DNA from: Deltaproteobacteria bacterium Ga0077550
GTDB taxonomy: Bacteria > Myxococcota_A > Polyangia > Nannocystales > Nannocystaceae
Reading direction: 5' to 3'
Assembly: GCA_001464385.1 (NCBI GenBank)
Contig: LNFB01000219.1
Coordinates: 1-57,091 of the forward strand
Length of the DNA stretch: 57,091 nt
Below, in pieces: positions 9,995-17,809 of this stretch (positions are counted from its first letter, which is position 1; every line of letters begins with the position of its first letter). The translations under genes were made by a program, and so were the position numbers. The notes under the pieces were generated by a model. That model did no database searches and was not told the origin of the DNA. It saw only the letters and a list, made by a program, of their open reading frames with translations.

Positions 9995-11365
9995 TCACCC
10001 ACTGGTGTGGCCGGTCAGGTCGATCGACCGCCACGCGCCGCCGAGGAACCGCCACGCCATCAGACCGGCGAGCGCGGCGAGGTAGACGACGAAGCAGGCG
10101 ATCGCGCCGATCGGGCCGACGTCGGCGTACAGCACGGCCCAGGCGGCCAGCGGCACGAACAGCACCCAGGCCAACACGACCCTGGCCCACATGCACCACG
10201 CCGTGTCGCCCGCGGCGCGCAGGGCCTCGGACAGCGTGATCGCGATCGCGTCGAACAGCTGCCACAGCGTGCTGACCAGCAGCATCGACGTGCCGAGCGC
10301 GACCAGGGCCGCGGAGTTCTCGGTGTCGCTGCCGAACACGCCCATCACCGTGGCGGGGATGACCGCGTACACCAGGCCGACGAAGCCCTGCCACGCGCCC
10401 GCGACGACGCAGGTGCGCCGCACCACGATGGGGACCTCGTCGCGGCGGTCGCGACCGATCGCGTTGCCGACGAGGATCGCGCCGGCCGACGCGACCCCGA
10501 ACGCGGGCATGAACGCGATCGAGTTGACCTGCACCACCGCCATCAACGCCGCGACCGCGGTGGTGCCGAGGCTCGAGACCACGGCGTTGATGAAGAAGCT
10601 GAACGCGGCGAACTCGAGGAACCAGTTGATCCCGCTGGGCAGGCCGAAGCGGAGCATGCGACCGAACTCGGCCAGGCGCAGCGGGCCGCGGTGGCCGGCG
10701 GGCGAGATGCCCCAGCCGCGCAGGAACAGCGCCGCGAGGATCGCGAAGGTCAGCCAGCTCGTCAGGGCGCTGGCGAGCGCCGCACCGGCGACCCCGAGCG
10801 CGGGGGCGCCCAAGTTGCCGTAGATGAACACCCAGTTGAGCGCGACGTTCGTGACCATCGCGGCGAAGTTCACGAGCATCGGCAGTCGGGTGTTGCCGAG
10901 GCCCGCGTACCAGTTGCCCAGCGCCTCGGTGCCGACGACCGCGCCGGCCGAGAGCAGGCGGATGATCATGTACTCGGCCAACAGATCGCGGACGCTCGGG
11001 CTGTAGCCGAGGGTCGCGAGCACCGGCGGGATGCCCAGCACGCCGAGGCCCGAGAGCACCGCCGTCGCGGCGGCGACGAGCATGCCGTACCACGCGTAGC
11101 GCCGCGCCCCCGCGACGTCGCCACCCCCGGCGAGCTGGGCCGAGAAGCTCTGCACGATGAACACGACGCCCATCGGCAGGATGAACAGGTTCATCGTGTT
11201 CGACGCGCCCGTGGTCGTGGCCGCGACCGCGTCCTCGCCGAACGGGGCGACCATCGCGGCGTCGGTGAACCCGATCACCGCCTGCGATGCGCGCGACAGG
11301 ACCACCGGCCATGCCAGGCGCAGCAGCGTGCCGTACGAGGCGGCGGTCGCCCGAGCGGTGGTCAT
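9995..11365 (-). CDS. MATE-family multidrug/cation exporter
   Basis: This 456-residue membrane protein has about 12 hydrophobic segments in two similar halves, the size and layout of MatE proteins. The first helix region starts with SYGTLLRLAWPVVLSRASQ and includes GFTDAAMVAPFG, matching the family N-terminus. It should export organic cations or metabolites using a sodium or proton gradient. The ATG at 11365 is preferred to the one at 11380, because the latter overlaps a TATGGT hexamer that looks like the -10. It diverges from the aminotransferase gene, so the two may share regulation. Confidence 0.88.
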   Translation of the reverse strand: MTTARATAASYGTLLRLAWPVVLSRASQAVIGFTDAAMVAPFGEDAVAATTTGASNTMNLFILPMGVVFIVQSFSAQLAGGGDVAGARRYAWYGMLVAAATAVLSGLGVLGIPPVLATLGYSPSVRDLLAEYMIIRLLSAGAVVGTEALGNWYAGLGNTRLPMLVNFAAMVTNVALNWVFIYGNLGAPALGVAGAALASALTSWLTFAILAALFLRGWGISPAGHRGPLRLAEFGRMLRFGLPSGINWFLEFAAFSFFINAVVSSLGTTAVAALMAVVQVNSIAFMPAFGVASAGAILVGNAIGRDRRDEVPIVVRRTCVVAGAWQGFVGLVYAVIPATVMGVFGSDTENSAALVALGTSMLLVSTLWQLFDAIAITLSEALRAAGDTAWCMWARVVLAWVLFVPLAAWAVLYADVGPIGAIACFVVYLAALAGLMAWRFLGGAWRSIDLTGHTSG

Positions 11366-11486
11366 GGGGGCGCGCACCATAGCAAGCCGGGTCGACGCGG
11401 GCGACCTCGCGCCTGCCGCCGGTGGCCGCCCTGCCGCGCGTCCGCCTCGGTCTGGGCTGTCCCGCACGATGCCGTGGCGCTGACCC

Positions 11487-11515
11487 TTTGAGGTGCCCGC
11501 GCGCTCGGGCACAAT
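11487..11515 (+). promoter_or_regulatory. Predicted promoter with inverted repeat in the spacer
   Basis: TTTGAG (11487-11492) and CACAAT (11510-11515) are 17 bp apart. The spacer is filled by a perfect inverted repeat GTGCCCG-N6-CGGGCAC (11493-11512). A repressor bound there would block RNA polymerase. The site lies between the divergent MATE and aminotransferase genes. Confidence 0.4.
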
Positions 11516-11535
11516 CGGCCCCCACGAAAGCCCGC

Positions 11536-12684
11536 ATGACCGACGAGCCCTACATCATCTTTGGAAGCCCCGTGATTTCCCAGGCCGAGATCGACGCGGT
11601 CGTGCGGACGATGGAGACGTGCTGGATCGGCACCGGGCCGCGCGTCCACGAGTTCCAGACCAAGATGGCCGAGTACACCGGGGCCAAGCACGCGCTCGCG
11701 GTGGGCTCGTGCACCGCGGCGCTGCACCTGTCGATGGTCGTGTCCGGCGTCCAGCCCGGCGACGAGGTCATCACCACCGCGATGACCTTCTGCGCCACCG
11801 CCAACTCGATCGTGCACACCGGCGCGACCCCGGTGTTCGTCGACTGCCAGCGCGACACGATGAACATCGACCCCGCCGCGATCGAGGCCGCGATCACGCC
11901 GCGGACCAAGGCCATCGTCCCGGTCCACTTCGCCGGTCGCCCGTGCGACATGGACGCCATCGGCGCCATCGCGAAGAAGCACAACCTGCTCGTCATCGAG
12001 GACGCCGCGCACGCGATCGAGACCGTCTACAAGGGCAAGAAGGTCGGCTCGATCAGCGATCTGACGTGCTTCAGCTTCTACGTGACCAAGAACATCACCA
12101 CCGGCGAAGGTGGCATGGTCACGACCAACAACCCCGAGCTGGCCAAGAAGATCCAGACCTACGGTCTGCACGGCATGTCGGCGGATGCGTGGAGCCGGTT
12201 CTCGGACAAGGGCTACAAGCACTACGCGGTGGTGTTCCCCGGCTTCAAGTACAACCTCACCGATCTCGCCGCGAGCATCGGCATCGTGCAGATGCAGAGC
12301 ATCGATCCGTGGCTGCGGCGTCGCAACGAGATCTGGGCCCAGTACGACGAGGCGTTCGCCGACCTGCCGGTCGTCCGCCCCGCGCCCGAGGAGCCGGACA
12401 CCGTGCACGCGCGTCACCTCTACACGCTGATGATCCGCGACGACGCAAAGGTGACCCGCGACGAGTTCATGGGCCAGATGCACCAGCGCAAGGTCGGCAC
12501 CGGCGTCCACTACCGGGCCCTGCACGTGCACCCGTACTACGCCGAGCGCTTCGGCTACGTGCCCGAGCAGTTCCCGAACGCCTACTGGGTCGGCGAGCGG
12601 ACCGTGTCGATCCCGCTCACCCAGAAGCTGACCGACCGCGAGGTCGAGCGCGTGATCTCCGCCGTCCGCGGAATCCTGAGCTGA
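11536..12684 (+). CDS. DegT/DnrJ/EryC1-family PLP aminotransferase
   Basis: This 382-residue enzyme has the DegT fold signatures: GSCTAALHLSM near residue 57, VIEDAAHAIE with the PLP-binding Asp156, and Schiff-base Lys185 in FYVTKNITTGEGG. Family members transfer an amino group to a keto-sugar, usually for lipopolysaccharide, glycan or antibiotic sugar synthesis. The C-terminal HYRALHVHPYY segment matches sugar aminotransferases. No other sugar-nucleotide gene is nearby, so the product sugar cannot be named. The ATG at 11536 gives the family N-terminus. Confidence 0.88.
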   Translation: MTDEPYIIFGSPVISQAEIDAVVRTMETCWIGTGPRVHEFQTKMAEYTGAKHALAVGSCTAALHLSMVVSGVQPGDEVITTAMTFCATANSIVHTGATPVFVDCQRDTMNIDPAAIEAAITPRTKAIVPVHFAGRPCDMDAIGAIAKKHNLLVIEDAAHAIETVYKGKKVGSISDLTCFSFYVTKNITTGEGGMVTTNNPELAKKIQTYGLHGMSADAWSRFSDKGYKHYAVVFPGFKYNLTDLAASIGIVQMQSIDPWLRRRNEIWAQYDEAFADLPVVRPAPEEPDTVHARHLYTLMIRDDAKVTRDEFMGQMHQRKVGTGVHYRALHVHPYYAERFGYVPEQFPNAYWVGERTVSIPLTQKLTDREVERVISAVRGILS

Positions 12685-12782
12685 CCGCCGTCAGGTGGCC
12701 TTGGTGGGCGATTCGGCCCGCGACCGGGAACGGCCGCGGGCCTTGATCTTCGCCCGTTTGCGTGGGAGAAACTGCGGGCAGT

Positions 12783-12816
12783 TTGACTGACACTCGTGTC
12801 ACTGACAAAAGTGTCT
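12783..12816 (+). promoter_or_regulatory. Twin palindromic operators over a -35-like element
   Basis: TGACAC-TC-GTGTCA (12788-12801) is a perfect palindrome. It is followed 15 bp later by a similar but imperfect copy, TGACAAAAGTGTCT (12803-12816). A TTGACT -35-like hexamer (12783-12788) abuts the first. The arrangement fits two dimers of a repressor of TetR or similar type binding side by side; no regulator gene is adjacent. Confidence 0.5.
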
Positions 12817-12843
12817 TCTGCACCGAGCGCCCCCGAGGACCCC

Positions 12844-14646
12844 ATGGCCACGACCATCGAACACCGCTCCGACCTGCTCCACGTGCTCCGCCAACCGGCC
12901 GTCCAGCAGCTCCTCGACGACGAGCAGCGGCGCATCTCGGCCGAGGAGGGCGTCAGCTTCCGGTCCGTGAACCTGCAGTTCCAGCGCCCGGTCGAGCACG
13001 ACTTCACCGGTGAGCAGCGCGACCGCACCACGCTGCTGTTCGGCGGCTTCACGTTCCGCCACGAGTACCTCATCCAGTGCTCGTTCGAGAGCCTCGGCTA
13101 CAACGTCGAGGTCCTGCCGACGCCCAACACCGACGCCTTCCAGGCCGGCAAGGAGTACGGCAACAACGGGCAGTGCAACCCGACGTACTTCACCGTCGGC
13201 AACCTCGTGCAGTTCCTGCAGCACCTGCGCGACGACAAGGGTCTGACCAACGATCAGATCCTCGACCGCTACTTCTTCATCACCGCCGGCGCCTGCGGGC
13301 CGTGCCGCTTCGGCATGTACGAGGCCGAGTACCGCCTCGCGCTGCGCAACGCGGGCTTCGATGGCTTCCGCGTCCTGCTGTTCCAGCAGAAGGGCGGGCT
13401 CAAGCAGGCCGACGTCGAGGCCGGCCTCAACATGAACGCCGACTTCTTCATGGGCCTGGTCAACGCCATCAACATGGGTGACCTGCTCAACGAGCTGGCC
13501 AACCAGATGCGCCCGTTCGAGGTCGTCCCCGGCGAGACCGACCGCGTGCTCGGCGAGTCGATGCACTTCCTCGGCGAGGCGATCAAGCAGAAGCGGCCCG
13601 CCGCCCTGCAGGGCAAGCTGCGCGAGGTCCTGGCCAAGAAGACGTCCGGCGCCGTCGAGAAGGTCGACACGCTGATGAAGTTCGTCGACATGCTCACGAG
13701 CGAGGACTACACCGCGCCGCTGCGCGAGGTCTCGCGGCGCTTCGACGCGATCGAGCTCGATCGCCTCCAGCCCAAGCCGGTGGTCAAGGTCACGGGCGAG
13801 TTCTGGGCCCAGACCACCGAGGGCGACGGCAACTTCAACATGTTCCGGTTCCTCCAGACCGAGGGCGCCGAGATCATCACGGAGCCGATCGCGACCTGGC
13901 TGACCTACATGATGTGGCAGGAGAAGATCAAAGCTCGCGACCGTCGCATGATCGACGAGACCGAGAGCGATCTGAAGTGGTGGCAGGTCCGCAAGCGCTT
14001 CGCCCTGGACAGCAAGTTCTGGAAGAAGCGCGCCGCGATGGAGGTGGCCGACAAGGTCTACCGTCGCGAGTACGACCGCATGCGCGAGGCGCTCGGCGGG
14101 ACCACGCACGAGATCGTGGACATGTTCGAGATGGAGAAGCTGGCCCACCAGTTCTACCACTCGCGCTCCGAGGGCGGCGAAGGCCACCTCGAGGTCGCCA
14201 AGAACATCTACTACACGGTCAAGGGCATCGCCCACATGGTGCTGTCGCTGAAGCCGTTCGGGTGCATGCCGTCGACGCAGTCGGACGGCGCGCAGTCGGC
14301 CGTCATCAACCACTTCAAGGACATGATCTACCTGCCCATCGAGACCTCGGGCGAGGGCGAGATCAACGCCCACAGCCGCGTGCAGATGGCGCTCGGCGAG
14401 GCGAAGTCGAAGTGCAAGCGCGAGTTCGCGACGATCCTCGAGTCGCTGCCGTACTCGATCGAGGAGATCCGGGCCTACGCCAAGCGCAACCCCGAGGTGA
14501 ACCGCGCCATGTATCACATCCCCCACTACGAGGGCGTGAGCGGCACGGCGGCGCGCATGGCCAAGCACCTCACCGAGCGCATGCAGGCCGAGGGCATCCG
14601 CCCGGGGCAGCTCGCACGCCCGAGCGAAGAACTCGCGGCGGAGTGA
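12844..14646 (+). CDS. 2-hydroxyacyl-CoA dehydratase activase-like Fe-S protein
   Basis: This 600-residue protein matches the C-terminal part of large CoA-substrate-specific activase proteins (DUF2229/HgdB-like region). Visible signatures are NGQCNPTYFTVGN (about residue 105), ITAGACGPCRFGMYE (about 150) and EFWAQTTEGDGNFNMFRFL (about 320). Several conserved cysteines could bind an Fe-S cluster. The BadF/HgdC ATPase part that normally precedes this region is absent from the protein and from the neighbourhood. It may therefore act with a partner elsewhere or have another function. It lies behind the twin operators at 12783-12816. Confidence 0.75.
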   Translation: MATTIEHRSDLLHVLRQPAVQQLLDDEQRRISAEEGVSFRSVNLQFQRPVEHDFTGEQRDRTTLLFGGFTFRHEYLIQCSFESLGYNVEVLPTPNTDAFQAGKEYGNNGQCNPTYFTVGNLVQFLQHLRDDKGLTNDQILDRYFFITAGACGPCRFGMYEAEYRLALRNAGFDGFRVLLFQQKGGLKQADVEAGLNMNADFFMGLVNAINMGDLLNELANQMRPFEVVPGETDRVLGESMHFLGEAIKQKRPAALQGKLREVLAKKTSGAVEKVDTLMKFVDMLTSEDYTAPLREVSRRFDAIELDRLQPKPVVKVTGEFWAQTTEGDGNFNMFRFLQTEGAEIITEPIATWLTYMMWQEKIKARDRRMIDETESDLKWWQVRKRFALDSKFWKKRAAMEVADKVYRREYDRMREALGGTTHEIVDMFEMEKLAHQFYHSRSEGGEGHLEVAKNIYYTVKGIAHMVLSLKPFGCMPSTQSDGAQSAVINHFKDMIYLPIETSGEGEINAHSRVQMALGEAKSKCKREFATILESLPYSIEEIRAYAKRNPEVNRAMYHIPHYEGVSGTAARMAKHLTERMQAEGIRPGQLARPSEELAAE

Positions 14647-14674
14647 TGTGGTCGCGAAGGGCGGTACCGCGGTG

Positions 14675-14944
14675 ATGCGGTGCCGCGCCGGCTGCGGGGC
14701 GTGTTGCATGGTCCCATCGATCTCGACGCCGATCCCGGCGCGGGACGGTGGACCGGCCCGGCCCAAGCCGGCGGAGACGCGGTGCGTGCAGCTGGGACAA
14801 GACGGTCGCTGCGGCCTGTTCGGCTCGCCGCTGCGACCGGCGGTGTGTGGGAGCCTGCAGCCGAGCCCGGAGATGTGCGGCGAGTCGGCGAAGGACGCCG
14901 TGGTCGCGCTGCGTCGGTTGCTGCGGGCGACGGCGCCGGCGTGA
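14675..14944 (+). CDS. YkgJ-family small cysteine-cluster protein
   Basis: This 89-residue protein opens with CRAGCGACC and continues with PSISTPIP, RCVQLGQDGRCGLFG and RPAVCG. These are the conserved features of the YkgJ family of putative metal-chelating proteins. The ATG at 14675 was preferred to the GTG at 14648 because family members start immediately before the first cysteine. It lies 28 bp after the activase-like gene on the same strand, so the two may be cotranscribed and connected through metal or Fe-S chemistry; this is inference. An inverted repeat (CGCCGGC/GCCGGCG) covers its stop codon. Confidence 0.82.
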   Translation: MRCRAGCGACCMVPSISTPIPARDGGPARPKPAETRCVQLGQDGRCGLFGSPLRPAVCGSLQPSPEMCGESAKDAVVALRRLLRATAPA

Positions 14945-14978
14945 TGCGCCGGCGTCACGTCGCGTCAGGACGCCCGGC

Positions 14979-15707
14979 TCACGAGCAGGCCATGCCGTCC
15001 CAGAAGCAGAAGTTCCCGAAGCAATCCATCGCGTTGTCGTACTGCGTGCAGTCGACCTCGGGCGCCTCCTCGCACGCGTCGTCGACCCAGTCGCACTGAT
15101 AGAAGCCGCAGGTCTGCTGGTCGACGATGTCCACGCAGCCGAAGCCCGTCTGCGTGACGCACGCCTCGCCCGTCCACGCACAGCCGTTCTGGCCGCACTC
15201 GAACGGATCGGCGTACATCTCGCAGGTGTCGTTGTCCGGGGGCGTCTCGCAGGTGCCCATGCCGCCGAAGCCACCGTTCCAGAAGCACTGGTTGTCGTTG
15301 CAGTCCTGGAAGTTGTCGAACGTGGCGCAGTCCACCGGCGGATCGCCCGTCGTGCTGGTCGCGTCGGTGGTGGTGCCGGGGTCGGTGCCGGAGCTGTCGA
15401 CGGCCGTGGTCGCGGAGTCGGTGCCCGCAGAGTCCGTGCCCGCGGAGTCGGTGGCGCTGGCCGAGTCGGTGTCCGTCGCGCTGAGGGAATCCGACGCGCT
15501 CGCGGAGTCGGTGGCGCTGGCCGAGGCCGAGGCGCTGGCGGAGGCGGACGCGGAGCTCATCGTCGTCGAGCTCGCGCTCACCGTGCCGCCACCGCTGCTC
15601 TCCGAGGAGCCGGAGCTGGCATCGGTGCCGGTGCCGGCCTCGTCGGCGGTGCCGCAGCCGGCGATGAGGGCGAGGACGAGGAATCGGGGCAGGCGCAGTG
15701 AGGTCAT
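14979..15707 (-). CDS. Low-complexity cysteine-rich lipoprotein
   Basis: This 242-residue protein has a signal peptide with lipobox LIAGC (about residue 18). A Ser/Ala/Thr/Asp linker of about 100 residues follows, with SAS and TDSA repeats. A C-terminal domain has four similar units containing a C-x-W/F motif, such as QCFWNG, CAWTGEAC, CDWVDDAC and CFWDGMAC. The units look like a repeated small disulfide module. No known family was recognised. A GAAGGA Shine-Dalgarno sits just before the ATG. It is probably exposed on the outer membrane or secreted surface. Confidence 0.78.
   Translation of the reverse strand: MTSLRLPRFLVLALIAGCGTADEAGTGTDASSGSSESSGGGTVSASSTTMSSASASASASASASATDSASASDSLSATDTDSASATDSAGTDSAGTDSATTAVDSSGTDPGTTTDATSTTGDPPVDCATFDNFQDCNDNQCFWNGGFGGMGTCETPPDNDTCEMYADPFECGQNGCAWTGEACVTQTGFGCVDIVDQQTCGFYQCDWVDDACEEAPEVDCTQYDNAMDCFGNFCFWDGMACS
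15420..15560. repeat. Low-complexity Ser/Ala/Asp coding repeats
   Basis: Imperfect short repeats rich in GCGGAGTCGGT and GAGGCGCTGGC encode the SASASA and TDSA-type linker of the lipoprotein at 14979-15707. Confidence 0.6.
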
Positions 15708-15836
15708 GGTCGGTCCTTCAAGAGGGGGCGGTCCGAGGCAGATCCGTCGGTCCGGCCCGTATTGGAGCGGCGGCGGCCGATCCGTGATCGCGATCGTCGG
15801 CGCGGAACCGAGCCGTCTCTGCGCCGGCGGCGGGCC

Positions 15837-16313
15837 TCAGGGCGGCGCGCAGGCCTCGTTGCACGTCGGCGTCATGCACTCGTACAACAACCCGCCGAGG
15901 GCGCTCGGCGGGCACATGCATCCGAAGGGGCCCGCGTATTGGATGCAGCCCAACGTGCACGAGCAATTGAAGTCGGCCGCGCACGCGGCGAACGCCTCGC
16001 AGCACTCGTGCTTCGCACATTCGATGCAGGGGACGTCGAAGGGCGCGGGCATGCATGCCGGCTCGAGGCCGCCCGTGGTCGGATCGGTGGTGGTGCCCGC
16101 GTCGGTGCCGTCGCCGAGATCCGGCGCGCTCGAGGTCGTCTCCGCGGGGCCCGTCGTGGCGTTCGTCGTCGCGTCGGTGTCGGTGGGGATCGCGGTGCTC
16201 GACCCGGTGGTCGTCGCCGCGCCGCCCTCACCGGCGGTGACGCCGATCGACGCGGTCGGCTGACATCCGAGCGCGAGCGCCCCGGCGAGGCGTGCCGCGG
16301 TGACCGTGCGCAT
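15837..16313 (-). CDS. Cys-rich lipoprotein cotranscribed with the sigma/anti-sigma pair
   Basis: This 158-residue protein has a short signal peptide with lipobox ALGC (about residue 17). A Thr/Gly/Ala/Asp linker of about 65 residues follows, then a C-terminal domain with 13 cysteines and the motifs CIECAKHECC and CSCTLGC. Its ATG overlaps the stop of the upstream anti-sigma-like gene (TGATG), so it is translationally coupled to the regulatory pair. It may be an effector or sensor lipoprotein of that system. The function is unknown. Confidence 0.75.
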   Translation of the reverse strand: MRTVTAARLAGALALGCQPTASIGVTAGEGGAATTTGSSTAIPTDTDATTNATTGPAETTSSAPDLGDGTDAGTTTDPTTGGLEPACMPAPFDVPCIECAKHECCEAFAACAADFNCSCTLGCIQYAGPFGCMCPPSALGGLLYECMTPTCNEACAPP

Positions 16314-17200
16314 CACGACGGCCCGCAGCTCTTTGCGGCCCGGGCGGACAGCGGCGAGTCGGGGTAGCGCTCGGCGAAGCTGCGGGCGGCGGCGCGGCCC
16401 TCGTCGATGCGGCCCGACTCGCAGAGCGCCGTCAGTCGAACGAACGCGATCTCCTCGCTCAGCGTACCGCCCGCGAAGCGCCGCGCGTACGCGTCCGTGG
16501 CCGCGAGGGCGGCCGAGGGATCTCCGTCGCGGAGCGCCGTGCGGGCGCGCCGGAGCAGGGCGGTCTCGGCGAGGAGCACCGCAGTGGGATCGCGCTCGAG
16601 CGTCGGCGCGGGGCTGGAGGGCGCCGCCGCGGGGGCGCTGCGCTTGGGTGGACGCGTCGCCCCGCGGGCGGCATCGAGCTTCGGCGTCGCGACGCTCGGG
16701 GCCTCGTTGCTCGGAGTCTCGTGGCTCGGCGCCTCGACGCTCGGAGCCTCGACGCTCGGGGCCTCGTTGCTCGGCGTCGCGACGCTCGGGGCCTCGACGC
16801 TCGCACGGCCCGCGCGCGCGCCCGCCGGTGCCATCGTCGGCTCGATCCGCTCGGGCTCTGGGTCCGTGACCTCGTACGCCGCCGCGCCATCGACGGGGTT
16901 GCGGTGCTCGTCGGCGAGGCCAGGCCCCACCGCGACCACCGCGACGATCGCGGCGGCCACGGCCACCGCGGCGGCGAGGATCGCCACGGTGTTGCGCGCC
17001 CGCGGAGCCGGCACGGCCCGGTCGTCCCGTGGTGCGGGCGCGTCGAGTGTGTCCGCCGCGTCCGACAGCCCAGCGTCGAGCTCGGACGCCGCGCGGCGCT
17101 CGATCGCGGACCAATTGCGATCGACGCGTCGGCCCTCGAGCGCGAGGGTGTCGCGGTAGGACCCGAGGGCCTCGCGGGCGGCGTCGCTCAGCCGGTCCAT
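16313..17200 (-). CDS. Probable membrane-anchored anti-sigma factor
   Basis: This 295-residue protein has a cytoplasmic N-terminus (1-85), one membrane helix (about 92-113) and a repetitive EAPSVEAPS-type periplasmic linker. A helical C-terminal domain resembles the two TPR-like units seen in myxobacterial anti-sigma proteins. No zinc-binding HxxxCxxC (ZAS) motif is visible. The gene overlaps the 3' end of the ECF sigma gene by 13 bp, which is the main evidence for the role. It could hold the sigma factor at the membrane until a periplasmic signal arrives. Confidence 0.7.
   Translation of the reverse strand: MDRLSDAAREALGSYRDTLALEGRRVDRNWSAIERRAASELDAGLSDAADTLDAPAPRDDRAVPAPRARNTVAILAAAVAVAAAIVAVVAVGPGLADEHRNPVDGAAAYEVTDPEPERIEPTMAPAGARAGRASVEAPSVATPSNEAPSVEAPSVEAPSHETPSNEAPSVATPKLDAARGATRPPKRSAPAAAPSSPAPTLERDPTAVLLAETALLRRARTALRDGDPSAALAATDAYARRFAGGTLSEEIAFVRLTALCESGRIDEGRAAARSFAERYPDSPLSARAAKSCGPS
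16690..16800. repeat. 15-bp imperfect repeats coding EAPSV/EAPSN linker
   Basis: Tandem units close to GCCTCGACGCTCGGG, with variants, encode the Pro/Ser/Glu linker of the anti-sigma-like protein. The repeated linker may set the distance between its membrane anchor and C-terminal domain. Confidence 0.7.
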
Positions 17201-17736
17201 GGCGCCCTCCGGGGCTCGGCGGCGGCGATCGTCCGCTCGAAGGCGATGCGAGCGGCCCGCAGCCGCGCGTACACGGTGTTGACGTTGAGCCGCAGCACCT
17301 CCGCGATCTCCGGCGCGGTCATGCCCTCGACTTCGGCGAGCAGGAACACCGTGCGCTTGTCGTCGTCGAGGGTGGCGAGGAACTGTTCGACCAGCCGCGC
17401 CGATTCCATGCGCATGCCGTTGTCGTGGCTGGGCATCGAGCCGTTGGGGTCGGCGACGAGGACGAGCGGTCGACTGCCCTTGCGGGTGCCGCGGCGATAG
17501 TCGCTCGCGATGCGCCGCGAGATCCCGAACAGCCAGTTGCGGAGCGACCGCTTCGGATCGAACGCCGCCAGCCGACGGTGCACGACCAGGAACACCTCCT
17601 GGACCGCGTCGTCGACGAGCGCCGCGTCGAGGCCGAGGTGCCGCAGCACGCGGGCGACGTACGCGTGGTGCTCGCGGTACAGCGCGGAGAGATCGGACAG
17701 GCGCTCCCCGCGGTCCGGCGTGTGCTCGTCGCCCAC
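17188..17736 (-). CDS. ECF-type RNA polymerase sigma factor
   Basis: This 182-residue protein has a sigma-2 region (about 15-80, with LSALYREHHAYVARVL and the core-binding DDAVQEVFLVVHRR). A sigma-4 helix-turn-helix lies at about 125-178 (VEGMTAPEIAEVLRLNVNTVYARLR). It should direct RNA polymerase to a dedicated promoter set. The likely start is the GTG at 17736, preceded by a CAATAT hexamer 6 bases upstream; no ATG fits. The anti-sigma-like gene overlaps its end. The operon may be autoregulated, but no GAAC-type -35 was found. Confidence 0.88.
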   Translation of the reverse strand: MGDEHTPDRGERLSDLSALYREHHAYVARVLRHLGLDAALVDDAVQEVFLVVHRRLAAFDPKRSLRNWLFGISRRIASDYRRGTRKGSRPLVLVADPNGSMPSHDNGMRMESARLVEQFLATLDDDKRTVFLLAEVEGMTAPEIAEVLRLNVNTVYARLRAARIAFERTIAAAEPRRAPWTG

Positions 17737-17809
17737 GGAGGCATATTGGCACGCCGGGGTGCGAATCCGTGACGAGGGCCGCGCACGGCCGGCGTTCGCG
17801 CCCAGGGGC

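Noticed and set aside
8700..11537. Minus-strand reading frame of 945 codons antisense to the Grx fusion
   Set aside because: The Grx, rhodanese and NifU active sites are on the plus strand; the minus frame lacks motifs and runs into the MATE gene in another frame.
14934..14954. CGCCGGC/GCCGGCG hairpin over the YkgJ stop codon
   Set aside because: It is 7 bp, has no T-tract and partly lies in coding sequence; in this GC-rich DNA it is too weak to call a terminator.
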